In this document: one piece after another, positions 9,554 to 18,719 of the stretch
Layout: each line of letters starts with the position of its first letter
Position numbering within the stretch: the first letter of the stretch is position 1
DNA from: Haloprofundus salinisoli
Lineage (GTDB): Archaea; Halobacteriota; Halobacteria; Halobacteriales; Haloferacaceae
NCBI RefSeq assembly: GCF_020097815.1
Contig: NZ_CP083663.1
Coordinates: 62,001-126,000, forward strand
Length of the DNA: 64,000 bases
Direction of reading: 5' to 3'
Position numbers and translations under genes: made by a program
Notes under the pieces: model-generated
Told to the model about the DNA's origin: nothing
What the model saw: only the letters and a program-made list of their open reading frames with translations
Databases searched by the model: none

Positions 9554-10351
9554 ATGACGCTCGACCTGCCGCCGATGGGACTCGGCACCTCCGGAAACGA
9601 CGACCCCGAGGAGTGCGCGAGCACCGTCGCCACGGCGCTCGATATCGGCTACCGCCACGTCGATACCGCACAGATGTACGACAACGAGGAACCCGTCGGA
9701 GCGGGTATCCGACAGAGCGACGTGGACCGCGACGACGTGGTTCTGGCGACGAAGATTCACCCGAAGAACCTCGCGCCCGAGGACGTGCGTGCGACGGCCC
9801 GCGAGAGCCTCGACCGACTCGGCGTCGACTCGGTCGACTTGCTCTACGTCCACTGGCCGACGCAGGCCTACGACGCGGAGGAGACGCTGTCGGCCTTCGA
9901 CGAACTGCGCGAGGAGGGGTTGACCGACCACGTCGGACTGAGCAACTTCACGCCGGAACTGCTGGACGAAGCGCGCGAGGTTCTGGACTCGCCCATCGCG
10001 GCTCACCAAGTCGAGTGCCACCCGCTGCTCCCTCAAGAGGAACTTCGCGCCCACGCCCGCGAGCACGGCTACTCGCTCGTCGCGTACACCCCGCTCGGGC
10101 GGGGGAAGATTTTCGACGAGCCCGAACTCGTCGAAGTAGCCGAGAAACACGACGCGAGCGTCGCGCAGGTGTGTCTCGCGTGGTCGATGGCCCAAGACGT
10201 CATCGTCCCGATTCCGAAGTCGACGGGCGAGCACGTCGCCGAGAACTTCGCCGCCTTGGACCTCGAACTCGACGACGAGGACGTAGCGAAGATAGACGAC
10301 ATCGACCGCGAGAAGCGCCTCATCGACCCCGACCACGGACCGTGGAACTGA
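9554..10351 (+). CDS. Aldo/keto reductase
   Basis: A protein of 265 aa, slightly shorter than the about 280-aa AKR mean but complete. It has the AKR catalytic set: Asp and Tyr in YRHVDTAQMYDNEE, Lys in LATKIHPKN, and His in DLLYVHWPTQ. Also seen are VGLSNFTPELL and the C-terminal cofactor segment VIVPIPKST with a basic residue favouring NADP(H). It probably reduces aldehydes or ketones such as 2,5-diketogluconate-type or methylglyoxal substrates. It ends 10 bp from the stop of the convergent lipoprotein gene. Confidence 0.93.
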   Translation: MTLDLPPMGLGTSGNDDPEECASTVATALDIGYRHVDTAQMYDNEEPVGAGIRQSDVDRDDVVLATKIHPKNLAPEDVRATARESLDRLGVDSVDLLYVHWPTQAYDAEETLSAFDELREEGLTDHVGLSNFTPELLDEAREVLDSPIAAHQVECHPLLPQEELRAHAREHGYSLVAYTPLGRGKIFDEPELVEVAEKHDASVAQVCLAWSMAQDVIVPIPKSTGEHVAENFAALDLELDDEDVAKIDDIDREKRLIDPDHGPWN

Positions 10352-10361
10352 CCTGAGTCGT

Positions 10362-11429
10362 CTATCGAAGCTCCCAGAACGCCTTCATCTCGTTAGAGAG
10401 GTTTAGGAAGTTGAACGCCCAGTAGAGCGGACTCGTCCCCTGCTCGAGTTGGTACGCAAGTTCTCCTCGGCGAGATTCTCCGGGTGCAATTTCCGACCCT
10501 TCGGAATATCCCTGGCTTAGCTGTGACGACCCACCGATATCGGCCATAAAGGCGAGCCCCGAACCATCTTTGACGCGCATCTGGAGGACGGTGGAGACGC
10601 TGAGGGGTTCTTCGGTATTGTTCGTGATCTCGATATCCGGGATGACGTACTCGTTTCCGTCCTCCGCCTGCGTGAACGAGCCGAGTTCGGTCTCGGTGCG
10701 TACTCCGTGAAGGGTCACCGAAACGTCCTCGTGGTCGACAGCGTCACCGGGAGAGTGGACATCTACCTGAAGCGATTGCTCGAGATCCTGAATCGAGTCG
10801 GCCTTCGACTCCAAGTCTACTGTCACCCGCTCGAACTCGAAGAAGTCGAACGTGCTGAAATCGAACTGCATGGTTAACCCCCTAGCGTCCTTCGGAACCT
10901 CGAACACAACGTCTCCTCGCGCGACCTCTCCTGCTGCTAGAATTCCGCTTTCTATGGGGTGGCCGGTGCTCCCAAAGGAAGCGTCGTAGACGTGGTTCGA
11001 GTTGTCTTTGAGGCGAGCCTGGAGGAAGCTGTTGAAATCAACGAACTCCGAGCCGGTGTTCTTCACTGCCATTCGAACGATTGCAAACGTGTTGCCGCTC
11101 TCGGCTTCGGTAAATTCGCTGATTTTCTCGGTCTTCGTCACCTCACGGGCGACCATCGAGAGGTTCTCTCCCTCAACCATCTCGCCGAGCTTGACGTTAG
11201 CCTCCTGTTGTTGGTTGCTCTCTTCCGACGCAGATTCGGAACCTGATTCACTAGCGTCGTCAGTTTCTGCGGACGCCGTCGACTGAGCGTCCGATCCTTC
11301 TTCGCCTCCCCCAATCGACTCCTCCGCAGCGGTGTCGTCTGTATCACTACACCCTGCGAGCGCAGCAAGAACACCCACACCGGCCACGAGTGTTTTCCTA
11401 CGTGTCGTTGAAATATGGTTTCCTTCCAT
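10362..11429 (-). CDS. Tat-exported lipoprotein with two DUF4352-like domains
   Basis: A protein of 355 aa. The N-terminus STTRRKTLVAGVGVLAALAG with Cys just after is a twin-arginine signal plus lipobox. An acidic Ser/Glu/Asp-rich linker (about residues 30-75) follows. Two similar beta-rich domains (about 80-200 and 215-355) each carry a T-E-x-G-N-x-(F/Y)-(A/V)-I pattern, an N-T-G/N-N-T segment and a later R-G-(D/E) motif, as in DUF4352. It is an extracellular membrane-anchored protein of unknown function. Base composition is lower in GC than its neighbours and the upstream region is AT-rich, which may point to transfer. Confidence 0.8.
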   Translation of the reverse strand: MEGNHISTTRRKTLVAGVGVLAALAGCSDTDDTAAEESIGGGEEGSDAQSTASAETDDASESGSESASEESNQQQEANVKLGEMVEGENLSMVAREVTKTEKISEFTEAESGNTFAIVRMAVKNTGSEFVDFNSFLQARLKDNSNHVYDASFGSTGHPIESGILAAGEVARGDVVFEVPKDARGLTMQFDFSTFDFFEFERVTVDLESKADSIQDLEQSLQVDVHSPGDAVDHEDVSVTLHGVRTETELGSFTQAEDGNEYVIPDIEITNNTEEPLSVSTVLQMRVKDGSGLAFMADIGGSSQLSQGYSEGSEIAPGESRRGELAYQLEQGTSPLYWAFNFLNLSNEMKAFWELR

Positions 11430-11544
11430 ACAGGTCACACAAACAGGGTCTATTCTAAAGTTATGACACCAATACTATAATTAGGCTGATCTGACGACTC
11501 CGCGAGAAAACATAATCTAACTGTGTGTTCGGTAAAGCAACCTT

Positions 11545-11733
11545 TTAACGTCCGTTCATCAGTCCCGCTCGCCCGAGCGTGACCAAAACGAGATAACCGA
11601 CGATTCCAACGGCGAAGATCAGCACCGGAATGACGAACGGGCCGAACGTCGAAACCAGCGTCTCTATCGGCCCGAGTTGGAGGATGAGTTCCGAAACCGG
11701 TTGCCAGACGACCGCCGAGACGACGGAGACCAC
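11545..11733 (-). CDS. Small hydrophobic membrane protein
   Basis: A protein of 62 aa from a GTG at 11733; a TTG at 11784 would overlap the MscS gene, so I prefer the shorter form. An amphipathic N-terminal helix precedes one strong membrane segment (FVIPVLIFAVGIVGYLVLVTL) and the tail GRAGLMNGR. It lies directly downstream of the MscS channel gene on the same strand, so the two could be cotranscribed. I do not know its function; small membrane proteins of this design are common in haloarchaea. Confidence 0.6.
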   Translation of the reverse strand: MVSVVSAVVWQPVSELILQLGPIETLVSTFGPFVIPVLIFAVGIVGYLVLVTLGRAGLMNGR

Positions 11734-11761
11734 GGTACGTAACCGGACGGATACGACCAAG

Positions 11762-12916
11762 TTAACTGTCCGGTCGGTCGTCAACCGCGCGCCGCTCGTT
11801 CGCTTCGATGCTGCCGCCGTCCGTGACGCTCTCGGGGGCGACGTGTCGAGTAGACGGCGACCGTTCGGCGTACTCGACGGTCACGTCGCGCTTCGGGAAC
11901 GGTATCTCGATACCCGTGGCGTCGAGCGCCTTGTACACCGCGCGGTTGAGGTTGTGCGTCGCCCGCGCTTCCTGCGTCGGACTGCGAACCCAACAGAGCA
12001 GCTCGTACTCCAGCGCGGAGTCGCCGAACCGGCGAAAGCGCATCCGCGGTTTCGGCGAGTCCAACACGAGCGACTCCTCGTGGGCGATGTCGATGATGAG
12101 CGCCTCGAACTCGTCGATGTCGGTGCCGTAGCCGACACCGATTGGGACGCGGACGCGCTTTCGGTGCTGCGGGGCGGACTGGTTGACGATTTTCGCGGCG
12201 TTCAAAACCGAGTTCGGAACCGTGACGAGCACCTCGTCGCGGGTCATGAGCGTCGTCGAGCGAACGCCGACGCTCACCACCGTTCCCTTCTCGCCGCTGT
12301 CGAGGACGACGAAGTCGCCGATTTTGTACGTGTCGTCGAAGTAGAGCGCGATACCCCCGAAAAAGTTCGCCACCGTGTCTTTGGCCGCGAAGCCGACGGC
12401 GATGCCGGCGATGCCCGCCGCGCCGAGCAGCGGTTCGACGCTTATCTCCCACAGCGAGAGAATCGCCGCGACGGTGCCGACGAGGACGACGAGCGTCCAG
12501 ACGTTCGAGAAGACGGGCGCGAAGTCGAAGCGCGACCCCTGCTGGTTCATCCCCTCGACGACGCGGTTGACCACTCGGTTCAACGCGAACGCCCAGACGA
12601 GCAGGATGACCGAAAGCGACGGCTTGCCGAAGAACGTCGAGAGGTCCTCGGGGGTGAAGAGAACCGCCTCGGTCACCGCCGGAAGCTGCGTGAGGAGGTA
12701 GACCCCCGCCAGCGCCGTGGTGATGACGAGCGGCAGTCGGAGTTCTTCGATGAGGACGTTGTCGAACGTCGTCTCGGTTCCGGCGACGAACCGACGGGCG
12801 AACCGGAGGACCACGAACTCCAAGACGAGCGCGGCGAGAAGCGACGTAGTGACGACGAGCGCCGTCACTTGCCACGCAGGCAAACCATCGAGCGATGCGG
12901 CGAGTGACCCGAGCAT
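11762..12916 (-). CDS. MscS-family mechanosensitive ion channel
   Basis: A protein of 384 aa. Three to four N-terminal membrane helices lead to the pore-lining helix LLGAAGIAGIAVGFAAKDTV, rich in Gly and Ala as in MscS TM3. Next come the beta domain (FFGGIALYFDDTYKIGDFVV), SVGVRSTTLMTRDEVLVTVPNS and the cytoplasmic alpha/beta domain. It opens on hypo-osmotic stress to release solutes, a clear need in a halophile. I start at 12916 (MLGSL) because the five residues before it are cysteine/arginine-rich and atypical. The acidic C-terminal tail is a haloarchaeal extension. Confidence 0.93.
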   Translation of the reverse strand: MLGSLAASLDGLPAWQVTALVVTTSLLAALVLEFVVLRFARRFVAGTETTFDNVLIEELRLPLVITTALAGVYLLTQLPAVTEAVLFTPEDLSTFFGKPSLSVILLVWAFALNRVVNRVVEGMNQQGSRFDFAPVFSNVWTLVVLVGTVAAILSLWEISVEPLLGAAGIAGIAVGFAAKDTVANFFGGIALYFDDTYKIGDFVVLDSGEKGTVVSVGVRSTTLMTRDEVLVTVPNSVLNAAKIVNQSAPQHRKRVRVPIGVGYGTDIDEFEALIIDIAHEESLVLDSPKPRMRFRRFGDSALEYELLCWVRSPTQEARATHNLNRAVYKALDATGIEIPFPKRDVTVEYAERSPSTRHVAPESVTDGGSIEANERRAVDDRPDS

Positions 12917-13009
12917 GCGCCGACATTGCAACCCCCCGTGATAACGGTTGCTGTCGGCGAAAAAACGGGAAACGGACAGGTTTTACAGCCGGAGACGAAA
13001 CGCCGCGAC

Positions 13010-13519
13010 ATGTTCCGTACGGGCCACTACGGCGTCTCGCTGCTCGTCTTCGCGCCCATCGGCTACACGCTCGTCAGCGCGGGAGCCGTTACCCCCGCAT
13101 TCGTCCTCGGCGCGACGATGCTCTGGCTGTCGATGCTCCCGGACGTGGACCACAGACTCCCGGGCATTCCCCACCGCGGGCCAACCCACACGCTGTTGTT
13201 CGCGGGACTCGTCGGCGGCCTATTTTGGGGCGTCGCCACCGTTGCGACCGACACGCTGGGGGCGTTCTCCGTCTCGCTCGGCGAGGCGAGCATCGGCCTC
13301 GCGGCGTTCGCGTTCGCCGTCGGCTTTCTGACCGTCGTCGGCCACCTCGTCGGCGACGCGCTCACGCCGATGGGCGTCAACTTCCTCTGGCCGCTGTCGG
13401 GCGAGGGATACGCGCTATCGCTGACGAGGGCCGACAACGCGATCTGGAACTACGGGCTGTTCGTCCTCGGCGTCTTCGTCACGGCGGCGTGGGTCAGCGC
13501 CGCGCTCGGAGTCGTCTGA
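13010..13519 (+). CDS. YdjM/LexA-binding-type membrane-bound metal-dependent hydrolase (DUF457)
   Basis: A protein of 169 aa with four to five membrane segments. Conserved metal-site patterns of the family are visible: DVDHRLPGIPHRGPTHTLLF (several His and Asp) and GHLVGDALTPMGVNFLWPL (His, Asp). The start MFRTGHYGVSLL at 13010 matches the family's usual beginning (short N-terminus with a His before TM1). The biological substrate is not known for this family. The gene is divergent from the MscS gene. Confidence 0.88.
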   Translation: MFRTGHYGVSLLVFAPIGYTLVSAGAVTPAFVLGATMLWLSMLPDVDHRLPGIPHRGPTHTLLFAGLVGGLFWGVATVATDTLGAFSVSLGEASIGLAAFAFAVGFLTVVGHLVGDALTPMGVNFLWPLSGEGYALSLTRADNAIWNYGLFVLGVFVTAAWVSAALGVV

Positions 13520-13573
13520 GTTCCGTTCGAGGACGGACGCACGATTAAGTACGGGCTCGCCGAATCCGCGGGT

Positions 13574-14179
13574 ATGACCGACGATTCGACCCCGACGCTG
13601 GACGACGACGCGATGCGACGGTTCCCGGTTCCCGAGTCCGACGAACTGCCCGAGGATCTCCAAGAGCGCATCTCGGAGGAGACAGAACGCGCCGGGTTCA
13701 CGCCGAACGTCTTCTCTGCGTTCGCGTACAAACCCTCACACTTTCGGGCGTTCTTCGAGTACCACGACGCGCTCGTCGACGACACGGCGCTGGAGCGCGA
13801 GGAGATCGAGATGATAATCGTCGCCGTCTCCGGCGTCAACCACTGCTACTACTGCAACGTCGCCCACGGCGCGCTCGTCCGCATCTACGCGGAGGACCCT
13901 CTGCTCGCGGACCAACTCGTCGCCAACTACCGCACTGCGGACGTGAGCGAGAAGCGGATGGCGATGCTCGACGCGGCGGTGAAACTCACCGAACGCCCCG
14001 CGGCGGTCGGCGAGGACGACTTCGAGAAACTCCGCGAGGCGGGCTACTCGGAGGAAGCCATCTGGGACATCGGTGCGGTCACGTCGATGTTCAACCTCTC
14101 GAACCGGATGGCGATGTTCGCGGACATGCGTCCGAACGACGAGTTCCACTCGCTGGGACGGCAGCCGCGAGAGGAGTAG
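13574..14179 (+). CDS. AhpD-like peroxidase-related protein (carboxymuconolactone decarboxylase fold)
   Basis: A protein of 201 aa with the redox motif Cys91-x2-Cys94-x3-His98 (HCYYCNVAHG), which defines AhpD-like enzymes that reduce peroxides using a partner thiol system. The helical surroundings (FRAFFEYHDALVDD before, and NRMAMFADMRPNDEFHSLGR at the end) fit the peroxidase-related subfamily of CMD proteins. It is probably cytoplasmic. It stands alone between the YdjM-like gene and the copper chaperone, about 55 bp after the former. Confidence 0.9.
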   Translation: MTDDSTPTLDDDAMRRFPVPESDELPEDLQERISEETERAGFTPNVFSAFAYKPSHFRAFFEYHDALVDDTALEREEIEMIIVAVSGVNHCYYCNVAHGALVRIYAEDPLLADQLVANYRTADVSEKRMAMLDAAVKLTERPAAVGEDDFEKLREAGYSEEAIWDIGAVTSMFNLSNRMAMFADMRPNDEFHSLGRQPREE

Positions 14180-14207
14180 GGGGTGTCGTTCGCGGTGGTC
14201 TCGGTTG

Positions 14208-14405
14208 TTACGCCTGCGCGTCGTAGCCGGCGTCGTTGACTGCCACGACGAGGTCCAGCGGGTCGGCGTCGCCCTCGACGCTCGCCGTGTTCGACTCGTG
14301 GTCCGCATTCGCGCTCTCGACGCCTTCGACGCCTTCGAGCGCCTCTACGACCGATTTCTCGCAGCCGTCACAGCTCATCCCTTCGACGGTCAGTGTCGTC
14401 GTCAT
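14208..14405 (-). CDS. Heavy-metal-associated (CopZ-like) copper chaperone
   Basis: A protein of 65 aa consisting of one HMA ferredoxin-like domain. The metal-binding loop is GMSCDGC with CxxC near residues 12-15. The pattern VEGVESANADHES and the ending AVNDAGYDAQA match copper chaperones that pass Cu(I) to P-type ATPases. It is divergent from the AsnC-TRASH regulator and next door to copA, so copper is the likely cargo. Confidence 0.93.
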   Translation of the reverse strand: MTTTLTVEGMSCDGCEKSVVEALEGVEGVESANADHESNTASVEGDADPLDLVVAVNDAGYDAQA

Positions 14406-14440
14406 GTCTCACCGTACTCGCCGTCGACTCTTTCACTTTT

Positions 14441-14491
14441 CCCTTTCGAAGATGGACGGTATCGTCAATTTCACTTTCGAATCTAAAGTGA
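14441..14491. promoter_or_regulatory. Candidate copper-regulator operators between copZ-like and regulator genes
   Basis: The 126-bp divergent region contains CCCTTTCGAAG (14441-14451) and CACTTTCGAAT (14472-14482). The second sits in a perfect 7-bp inverted repeat, TCACTTT (14471-14477) and AAAGTGA (14485-14491). A closely related copy, CAGTTTCGAAT, occurs upstream of copA. Repetition in front of exactly these genes suggests operators for the AsnC-TRASH protein. This is inferred from sequence only. Confidence 0.55.
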
Positions 14492-14531
14492 CATCGGAAC
14501 CCACTTGTTTATCCGCACCGAACACGCGCCC

Positions 14532-15122
14532 ATGCGTACCCTCGACGACACCGACCGACAGATTCTGCGCCTCCTGTTGGACGACGCGCGGCGGCCGTAT
14601 AGCGATATCGCCGACCACGTCGGCCTCTCGGCACCCGCCGTCTCCGACCGCGTTGACCGACTGCGCGAAATCGGCGTCATCCGGCGGTTCACCCTCGACG
14701 TGGACCGGTCGCTCTTGCGGGAGGGAACGCCGATGCTCGTCGAACTCGACGTTCGGCCCGCCGCCGCCGAATCGGTCGCCGAAGCGCTGACGGCGCTCGA
14801 CAGGGTCGACCACGTCTTCCGGACCGCCGACGCCCGCGTCGTCTTCCGCGCGCCGATACGCGACGGCGACGTAACCGCGCTTCTCGATACTGTCGTGGAC
14901 CTCGACGACATCCGCGACATCGACGCGAACCTCGTCGTCTACGACGAGTGGACGCCCGGACTCGGCGACGCCGACCTCGCGCTCTCCTGCGTCGAATGCG
15001 GCAACACCGTCACGAGCGAGGGTGAGTCCGCCCGCTTCGACGACGAACTGTACCACTTCTGTTGCGACTCCTGCCTGTCGAACTTCGAGGAACGGTACGA
15101 GCGGTTGCAAAGCGGCGTCTGA
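14532..15122 (+). CDS. AsnC/Lrp-family regulator with C-terminal TRASH metal-sensing domain
   Basis: A regulator of 196 aa. An N-terminal helix-turn-helix (DDTDRQILRLLLDDARRPYS, then SAPAVSDRVDRLREIGVI) and a short ligand/dimerisation domain lead to a C-terminal TRASH zinc-ribbon-like module: CVECGNTV, then CCDSC with Cys and His pairs (YHFCCDSC). In Halobacterium a protein of this architecture controls the copper P-type ATPase. Position immediately before copA and across from the copper chaperone supports the same role here. The ATG at 14532 is preferred over an earlier start at 14505, which would sit in the operator region. Confidence 0.9.
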   Translation: MRTLDDTDRQILRLLLDDARRPYSDIADHVGLSAPAVSDRVDRLREIGVIRRFTLDVDRSLLREGTPMLVELDVRPAAAESVAEALTALDRVDHVFRTADARVVFRAPIRDGDVTALLDTVVDLDDIRDIDANLVVYDEWTPGLGDADLALSCVECGNTVTSEGESARFDDELYHFCCDSCLSNFEERYERLQSGV

Positions 15123-15123
15123 T

Positions 15124-15167
15124 TTTCGCTTTCTAAACTGAGAACTACGCCGGATTCAGTTTCGAAT
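15124..15167. promoter_or_regulatory. Candidate copper-responsive operator upstream of copA
   Basis: Between the regulator stop and the copA start there is CAGTTTCGAAT (15157-15167), the near-twin of CACTTTCGAAT before the regulator. An inverted relative of it, TTTCTAAACTGAG (15130-15142), faces it. The two half-sites therefore form an imperfect inverted repeat. The region probably combines the regulator binding site with the copA promoter; binding has not been shown here. Confidence 0.5.
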
Positions 15168-15220
15168 AGAAGGCACAACCTGCATGAGTACGGAGTTCGT
15201 AGAGTTAGACAGTGAGCCAT

Positions 15221-17857
15221 ATGCAACGCGTCAGAATCGAAGTCAGGGGGATGAGCTGTGCGAACTGTTCGTCCACCGTCACGTCGGCCGTCGAGGAACT
15301 CGACGGCGTCGGGGAGGTGAACGTCAACTACGCCACCGACGAGGGGACCGTCGAGTACGACCCCGACCGCGTGAGCCTCGCGGCGGTGTACGACGCCATC
15401 GAGCGCTCGGGCTACGACCCGGTCGCCGAGGAGGCCAACGTCGGCATCACGGATATGACCTGCTCGAACTGCGTGCAGACGGTCGAGCGCGCCGTCGGCG
15501 ACCTCTCAGGAGTTATCGCCGTCGACGCCAACTACGCCACCGACGAGGCGACGGTCCGCTACAATCCGGAGGCGGTGTCGCGCTCGGAGATCTACGACGC
15601 CATCGAGAACGCGGGCTACTCGCCGGTGCGCGACGACACGGGCGACAGCGAGTCGAGCGAGAGCGAAGGCGACCGCCGCGAGAACGCCCGAAAAGCCGAA
15701 CTGCGCCACCAGCGCAACCTGACGCTGTTCGGCGCGGCGCTGGCGATTCCGCTCTCCGTGTTGATGATGGGTCACCTGGTCGGTCTCCCCGTCCCCGACT
15801 CGATTCTCGGCGTCGGGATGGGCTGGATCGCGCTCGTCCTGGCGACGCCCGTCCAGTACTTCCTCGGCAAGGAGTTCTACGTCAACTCCTACAAGGCGCT
15901 CGTGAAGAACCGGACGGCGAACATGGACGTGCTCATCGCGCTCGGATCGACGACCGCCTACCTCTACAGCGTCGTCGTGCTCGTCGGCCTCCTGGACGTG
16001 GGCCAACTCTACTTCGAGAGCGCCGCGCTCATCCTCGTGTTCATCACGCTCGGCAACTACCTCGAAGCCCGCTCGAAGGGCCAAGCCGGCGAGGCCATCC
16101 GCCAACTGCTCGAACTCGAAGCCGACGACGCCACCGTCGTCGACGAGGTGGCGACTGAGAGCGACTCCGAGTTCGAAAACGAGCGCGAGGTCCCCCTCGA
16201 AGACGTCGAGGAGGGCGACGTGATGAAGGTCCGCCCGGGCGAGAAAATCCCCACCGACGGCGTCGTCGTCGAGGGGACGAGCGCCGTCGACGAGTCGAAC
16301 GTCACCGGCGAGTCCGTCCCCGTCGAGAAGTCGCCCGGCGACGAAGTGGTCGGCTCGACCATCAACGAGAACGGCCTGCTGTACGTCCGGGCGACGAAAG
16401 TCGGCTCCGAGACGGCGCTGCAGCAGATCGTCCAGATGGTGCGCGACGCCCAGAGCCGCCAGCCCGAGATTCAGAACCTCGCCGACCGCATCAGCGCGTA
16501 CTTCGTCCCGGTAGTCATCGCCAACGCCGTCTTCTGGAGCGTCGTCTGGTATCTGTTCCCCGAGGCGCTCTCCGGGTTCGTCGCGTCGCTGCCGCTGTGG
16601 GGACTCGTCGGCGGCGGCCCCGCCGCGCTCTCGACGTTCGAGTTCGCCGTCGTCGTCTTCGCGTCGGCGGTGCTCATCGCCTGTCCCTGCGCGCTCGGCC
16701 TCGCGACGCCCGCGGCGACGATGGTCGGGACGACCATCGGCGCGAAGCACGGCATCCTGTTCAAAGGCGGCGACGTGCTCGAACGCGTCCGCGACGTCGA
16801 CACCGTCGTCTTCGACAAGACGGGGACGCTCACGAAGGGCGAGATGCATCTGACCGACGCCGTCGTCGTCTCGCCGGCGGCCGATGGATCCGGCGACGCG
16901 AGTGAGTCGAGAGACGGCGTTCGCGCCGACGGCGCGGGCGCGAGCGCAGCCGTCGGGTCCGAGGTCGACGAACGGCTCCTCCTCGAAGTCGCCGCCGCCG
17001 CCGAGGCGGGCAGCGAACACCCTATCGCCGAGGCCGTCGTCGACGGCGCGAGGGAACGAGGTATCGACGTCTCCGACCCCGTCGCGTTCCAGAACGTCCC
17101 CGGCCGCGGCGTCCGCACCCGCATCGACCGCGGGACGGCGCTCGTCGGCACGCCCGCGCTGCTGCGCGAGTACGATGTCGACCCCGAACCCGCCGCGGAG
17201 GTCCGCGCCGACCTCGAATCCGAGGGGAAGACGGCGATGCTCGTCGCCCTCGACGGCGAACTGCTCGGCGCGCTCGCCGTCGCCGACGAGGTGAAACAGT
17301 CGGCCGAGGAAGCCGTCACGACGCTCAGAGAGCGCGGTGTCTCGGCGTTCATGCTCACCGGCGACAACGAACGGACCGCCCGCGCGGTCGCCGAGCGCGT
17401 CGGTATCGCCCCCGAGAACGTCCGCGCGGAGGTGCTACCGGACGAGAAAGCCGACGAGGTCGAGTCGATTCAGGCCGACGGCCGCCGCGTGATGATGGTC
17501 GGCGACGGCGTCAACGACGCGCCGGCGCTCGCGGCCGCCTTCGTCGGCACGGCGCTCGGCAGCGGCACCGACGTGGCCATCGAAGCCGCCGACGTGACGC
17601 TGATGCGCGACGACCCGGTGGACGTCGTTCGCGCCATGCGCGTCTCGGAGGGGACGCTCTCGAAGATCAAGCAGAACCTCTTCTGGGCGCTCGGTTACAA
17701 CACGGCGATGATTCCGCTGGCGTCGCTCGGCCTGCTGCAACCCGTTCTCGCGGCGGCGGCGATGGCCGTCTCCAGCGTCTCCGTGCTGACGAACAGCCTC
17801 CTGTTCCGGCGCTACGACCCCGACGGCGAGTACCGCCTCCTCGGGTTCCTGCGGTAA
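15221..17857 (+). CDS. copA: Copper-exporting P-type ATPase CopA
   Basis: A P1B-type ATPase of 878 aa. Two N-terminal HMA domains carry GMSCANC and DMTCSNC. Six to eight membrane helices include the transport motif Cys488-Pro-Cys490 ([12 protein letters not shown]). The actuator motif is [10 protein letters not shown], phosphorylation site DKTGT begins at Asp532, the His-Pro dipeptide is in GSEHPIAEA, and the hinge is [15 protein letters not shown] indicates Cu(I) (or Ag(I)) efflux. A GTG at 15212 is an alternative start, but the ATG at 15221 fits. The P/N-domain insertion around residues 550-585 is Ser/Gly/Asp-rich and variable. Confidence 0.96.
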   Translation: MQRVRIEVRGMSCANCSSTVTSAVEELDGVGEVNVNYATDEGTVEYDPDRVSLAAVYDAIERSGYDPVAEEANVGITDMTCSNCVQTVERAVGDLSGVIAVDANYATDEATVRYNPEAVSRSEIYDAIENAGYSPVRDDTGDSESSESEGDRRENARKAELRHQRNLTLFGAALAIPLSVLMMGHLVGLPVPDSILGVGMGWIALVLATPVQYFLGKEFYVNSYKALVKNRTANMDVLIALGSTTAYLYSVVVLVGLLDVGQLYFESAALILVFITLGNYLEARSKGQAGEAIRQLLELEADDATVVDEVATESDSEFENEREVPLEDVEEGDVMKVRPGEKIPTDGVVVEGTSAVDESNVTGESVPVEKSPGDEVVGSTINENGLLYVRATKVGSETALQQIVQMVRDAQSRQPEIQNLADRISAYFVPVVIANAVFWSVVWYLFPEALSGFVASLPLWGLVGGGPAALSTFEFAVVVFASAVLIACPCALGLATPAATMVGTTIGAKHGILFKGGDVLERVRDVDTVVFDKTGTLTKGEMHLTDAVVVSPAADGSGDASESRDGVRADGAGASAAVGSEVDERLLLEVAAAAEAGSEHPIAEAVVDGARERGIDVSDPVAFQNVPGRGVRTRIDRGTALVGTPALLREYDVDPEPAAEVRADLESEGKTAMLVALDGELLGALAVADEVKQSAEEAVTTLRERGVSAFMLTGDNERTARAVAERVGIAPENVRAEVLPDEKADEVESIQADGRRVMMVGDGVNDAPALAAAFVGTALGSGTDVAIEAADVTLMRDDPVDVVRAMRVSEGTLSKIKQNLFWALGYNTAMIPLASLGLLQPVLAAAAMAVSSVSVLTNSLLFRRYDPDGEYRLLGFLR

Positions 17858-17898
17858 TCGTCGCCGACCGTCATTTCGCGTCGGCTCTTTCGACTCGC

Positions 17899-18366
17899 TT
17901 ACTCCGACGACGCTTCCTCGTCTCCGCGCCCGACCCAGTTGTAACACCGGAATTCGCTCGGGTCGCGGTCATCGGTCAGCATCGCCAGCGGGATGAAGCC
18001 CCTCCCGCCCCGCGCACCGACCTTCGTCGCGTCCGCGTCTTCGACGGTCATCGTCGCCGCGCGGAACCGAAACGTCATCTCGATTTCGCCCCGGCCGTCG
18101 TCGTCGGCCTCGAACGTCGCGTCGACGCCAGCGGGTGCGACGCCGAACGTCGCCCGTCTGTCGTCGGCCTCGAATCCCAAGTCGTGGCTCGTGATGCCAC
18201 CCGCGAGGTCGACAAGCCACGACCGCATCTCCTCGGGCGAGAGTGAACGAGACAGCGAGAACGACCCGTCCGCGTCGATGCCGTCGCCGTCGAACGTGAA
18301 CTCGGGATACTGTAACTCCTCGACTTCCAACGCCTCCTCGCTCGGGTCGATAGGTTCGTCGGCCAT
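17899..18366 (-). CDS. Acidic hypothetical protein
   Basis: A protein of 155 aa, unrecognised. A strongly acidic N-terminus is followed by a predicted helix (SLSPEEMRSWLVDLAGG), then alternating beta strands with many Thr and Phe (ATFGVAPAGVDATFEAD, EIEMTFRFRAATMTV), and the ending FRCYNWVGRGDEEASSE. The helix plus beta-strand pattern loosely resembles small amphipathic-Trp domains, but I could not confirm that. It is probably a soluble cytoplasmic protein. It is convergent with copA, 41 bp away. Confidence 0.65.
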   Translation of the reverse strand: MADEPIDPSEEALEVEELQYPEFTFDGDGIDADGSFSLSRSLSPEEMRSWLVDLAGGITSHDLGFEADDRRATFGVAPAGVDATFEADDDGRGEIEMTFRFRAATMTVEDADATKVGARGGRGFIPLAMLTDDRDPSEFRCYNWVGRGDEEASSE

Positions 18367-18524
18367 CCGTCCGTCCGCTCGTCGGTCGTCGATTTAGCCG
18401 TTCACATTTCGCCCCGCGAACGAAACCGCCAGAGGGTCTATCGCGTCCTCTCACTCGTCGTGACGGACTCCGAAAAGTGAAGCACGTAACCCTTATTGAG
18501 ATTGTCCGCATCCATTAATTTACG

Positions 18525-18719
18525 ATGGCGACTGGAACAGTCGTGTTCTTCAACGACACCGGCGGCTACGGCTTCATCGAGACTGAGGATGCGGACGAAG
18601 ACGTGTTCTTTCATATGGAGGACATCGGCGGCCCGGACCTCGAAGAGGGGCAGGAAGTGGAGTTCGACATCGAGGCCGCCGAGAAGGGTCCGCGCGCGAC
18701 GAACGTCACTCGAGTGTAA
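18525..18719 (+). CDS. Cold-shock domain protein
   Basis: A protein of 64 aa with one OB-fold cold-shock domain. RNP1-like GGYGFIETED and RNP2-like DVFFHMED are present, and the start GTVVFFNDTGGYGFI is typical. It binds single-stranded nucleic acids and probably acts as an RNA chaperone. The ATG at 18525 is preceded by an AT-rich tract (TTAATTTACG) with essentially no leader. Confidence 0.95.
   Translation: MATGTVVFFNDTGGYGFIETEDADEDVFFHMEDIGGPDLEEGQEVEFDIEAAEKGPRATNVTRV

Noticed and set aside
17899-18366. Assigning the hypothetical protein to an amphipathic-Trp domain family
   Set aside because: Only a vague helix-plus-strand similarity; the diagnostic residues could not be confirmed by eye.
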